From positions 53,345,877 through 53,409,876 of the forward strand of contig OV121081.1 of the NCBI GenBank assembly GCA_921293015.1: a DNA stretch of 64,000 nt, in the 5' to 3' direction. The position numbers and the translations under genes are program-made. The notes beneath the pieces are model-generated. The model was not told the DNA's origin. It did not search any database and saw nothing but the letters and a program-made list of their open reading frames with translations. This document shows, piece by piece, positions 62,600 to 64,000 of this stretch (the first letter of the stretch is position 1; each line of letters starts with the position of its first letter). Origin of the DNA: Phorcus lineatus. Its lineage: Eukaryota > Mollusca > Gastropoda > Trochida > Trochidae.

Positions 62600-64000
62600 T
62601 CTTAACGGAAATATTTGGACGTGAGATTATTTTGTAAACGTTCAGTTCATGCATATCTTTCACGTAAAAATAAAGTGCAACATTTAACAAATCCTTTTTA
62701 ATGATTCTTTTATCATGTTGCTAAAGTTACTGTAAAAAACTTCCAACGGTTTTGATTAGAAGAACTGTGAGTATATGAACGACCGATTTCAAATAGTCAC
62801 TAATTAGTACATAATATATATGATTTCCAATTTGTCGATCTGGAGCAGAACTGTGTCCAAAATCTCAACAACACTTTTCGTTGAGGAGGCCGTTCAAACT
62901 AATCTCTTTCAAAACAAGAAAAAACCCAAGTCACTGTGCACATACAAACATTCATTCGCAAACATGACCGAATTAGTTCAGATTTCGTCATAAATCACAG
63001 TGATAATAGAGTGTGGCCTAAAATTAGAATCAAAATTTAAAGAAACATAATGTAATCTAAACTTTAACCAGATCTTTCCAATGTCAGATGCGTCTCGCCT
63101 TTCTGTACATAATGACAACTCACATCCTGACCAGAAATTGACCATAAGATAGTTAAAGTAATGAAGTTTTAATTCAAAAAATGAAAAAACGAAATCTCGC
63201 ATTCTGATGAGGACCCCAAATTTTTAAACTACTTGGTTTGTAAAATTGTCATGCAGGATAATAATTATCCAAAAATGCAACAAGTAGTTTCCAAATTTAA
63301 ATTAATTCTGTTTTTGATTGAGAAGACAGTATCACTATTCACAAGACAGTTGAGGTTGATTGAGAATTTTTTTAAAAACTTTTGTGTGTGTTTGAAAAGT
63401 GCAAGGAAGTTTAGAATAAAAAGAAGATAGGAAGAGCAAAACCCACTACATCAGATTTGTATATACTGGTGTAACAAACTCTAGATCTCTTGGGTGGGGC
63501 AATTTCATAATCGTAAGATAAGAACATTGCCTTATAAAACTGTGTATATACGTATATAAATTTCATCCCTTTTTTCTCTACCCTTCACGCATTATTACCT
63601 ATGAATAGAGTTGTCCTTCATCACACTCGACGCTTGTGAAATAGAACGAAAACGATCAAGCAGACGATAGTCTGGCGTCACTTGTCCAGAGCAGACGACA
63701 ACAAGTACTCATTAGCTGTGAAGAGCTCTCGTTCCCGGCGCGTTATGTTATAATACTTACCTCCTTACATACTTAACCGAGATATAGCCGGCGGGAAGAG
63801 GGCTAACATTTAATATACACAACCTGGTACGCTGGTGCCGTAATGTAGCAGCCAAGGTCATATAGATATACTGCTTAGCGGGAATCTGAACGACAGCTCG
63901 CTTGCCCCTGGTTGAATAAGAGCATTCCCCACTCTTCAGTACAGGCCTAAGAAACATGCCATCAACGCTATATATCTCTATATAAACTTCCTGTCTGAGA
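62600..64000. other. No gene recognised at the right end
   Basis: AT-rich up to about 63600. The last 400 bp are slightly richer in G+C, and the frame 63757-63957 (-) might touch an exon, but I see no splice pair or motif to support it. Confidence 0.35.

Overview
The window looks like nuclear DNA of an invertebrate animal, most likely a bivalve or other lophotrochozoan; this is an inference from style, not from a marker gene. The DNA is AT-rich and gene-poor. Coding sequence comes as short exons behind pyrimidine-rich acceptors. Much of the rest is mobile-element debris: non-LTR retrotransposons with A-rich or (CTGT)n tails, MITEs with TTAA or TA duplications, hairpin elements, and microsatellites. 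There are no operons, Shine-Dalgarno sites or bacterial gene spacing. Most short open frames are chance.

Layout. 1-16 kb holds no convincing gene. It carries two hairpin elements (939-1077, 7399-7544), a minus-strand LINE tail (2703-3000), related repeat copies with paired CACGTG boxes, and three perfect TGACGTCA sites spaced 21 and 22 bp (7257-7307). 16-20 kb holds a copy of a TTAA-type MITE family and a 1.1 kb element with GGGG..ATTGGGACA ends. 20.7-23.2 kb is the clearest mobile element: a 5'-truncated L1/Tx1-like LINE with a reverse transcriptase, an A-rich tail and an 11-bp target-site duplication. It sits inside the 3' tail of an older LINE and has one frameshift at a run of seven A.

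28.6-42.1 kb holds the one well-supported cellular gene, a GNAT-family N-acetyltransferase whose terminal coding exon is 41470-42083. A GC-richer promoter-like block and candidate first exon at 28.62-28.87 kb ends in a strong splice donor whose phase matches the GNAT exon. If the two belong together, the gene has an intron of about 12.6 kb containing a 94-bp tandem repeat, a LINE tail and a MITE.

44-47 kb is a cluster of small elements: a TA-flanked MITE, a tRNA-like SINE head, a hairpin element, a solo-LTR-like block and an (AG)46 run. 47416-53792 is the most unusual structure: about 6.4 kb bounded by 544-bp inverted repeats that differ at only two positions by eye. It encloses several minus-strand segments with exon-like splice borders and no visible transposase. 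A second truncated copy of the L1-like family, with a 15-bp duplication, is inserted within it. 56.3-57.2 kb is a pentanucleotide satellite. 58.7-62.6 kb has a tRNA-like head, short inverted repeats, the best-preserved copy of the TTAA MITE family (59521-59990), and a second copy of a repeat also present at 19.3 kb.
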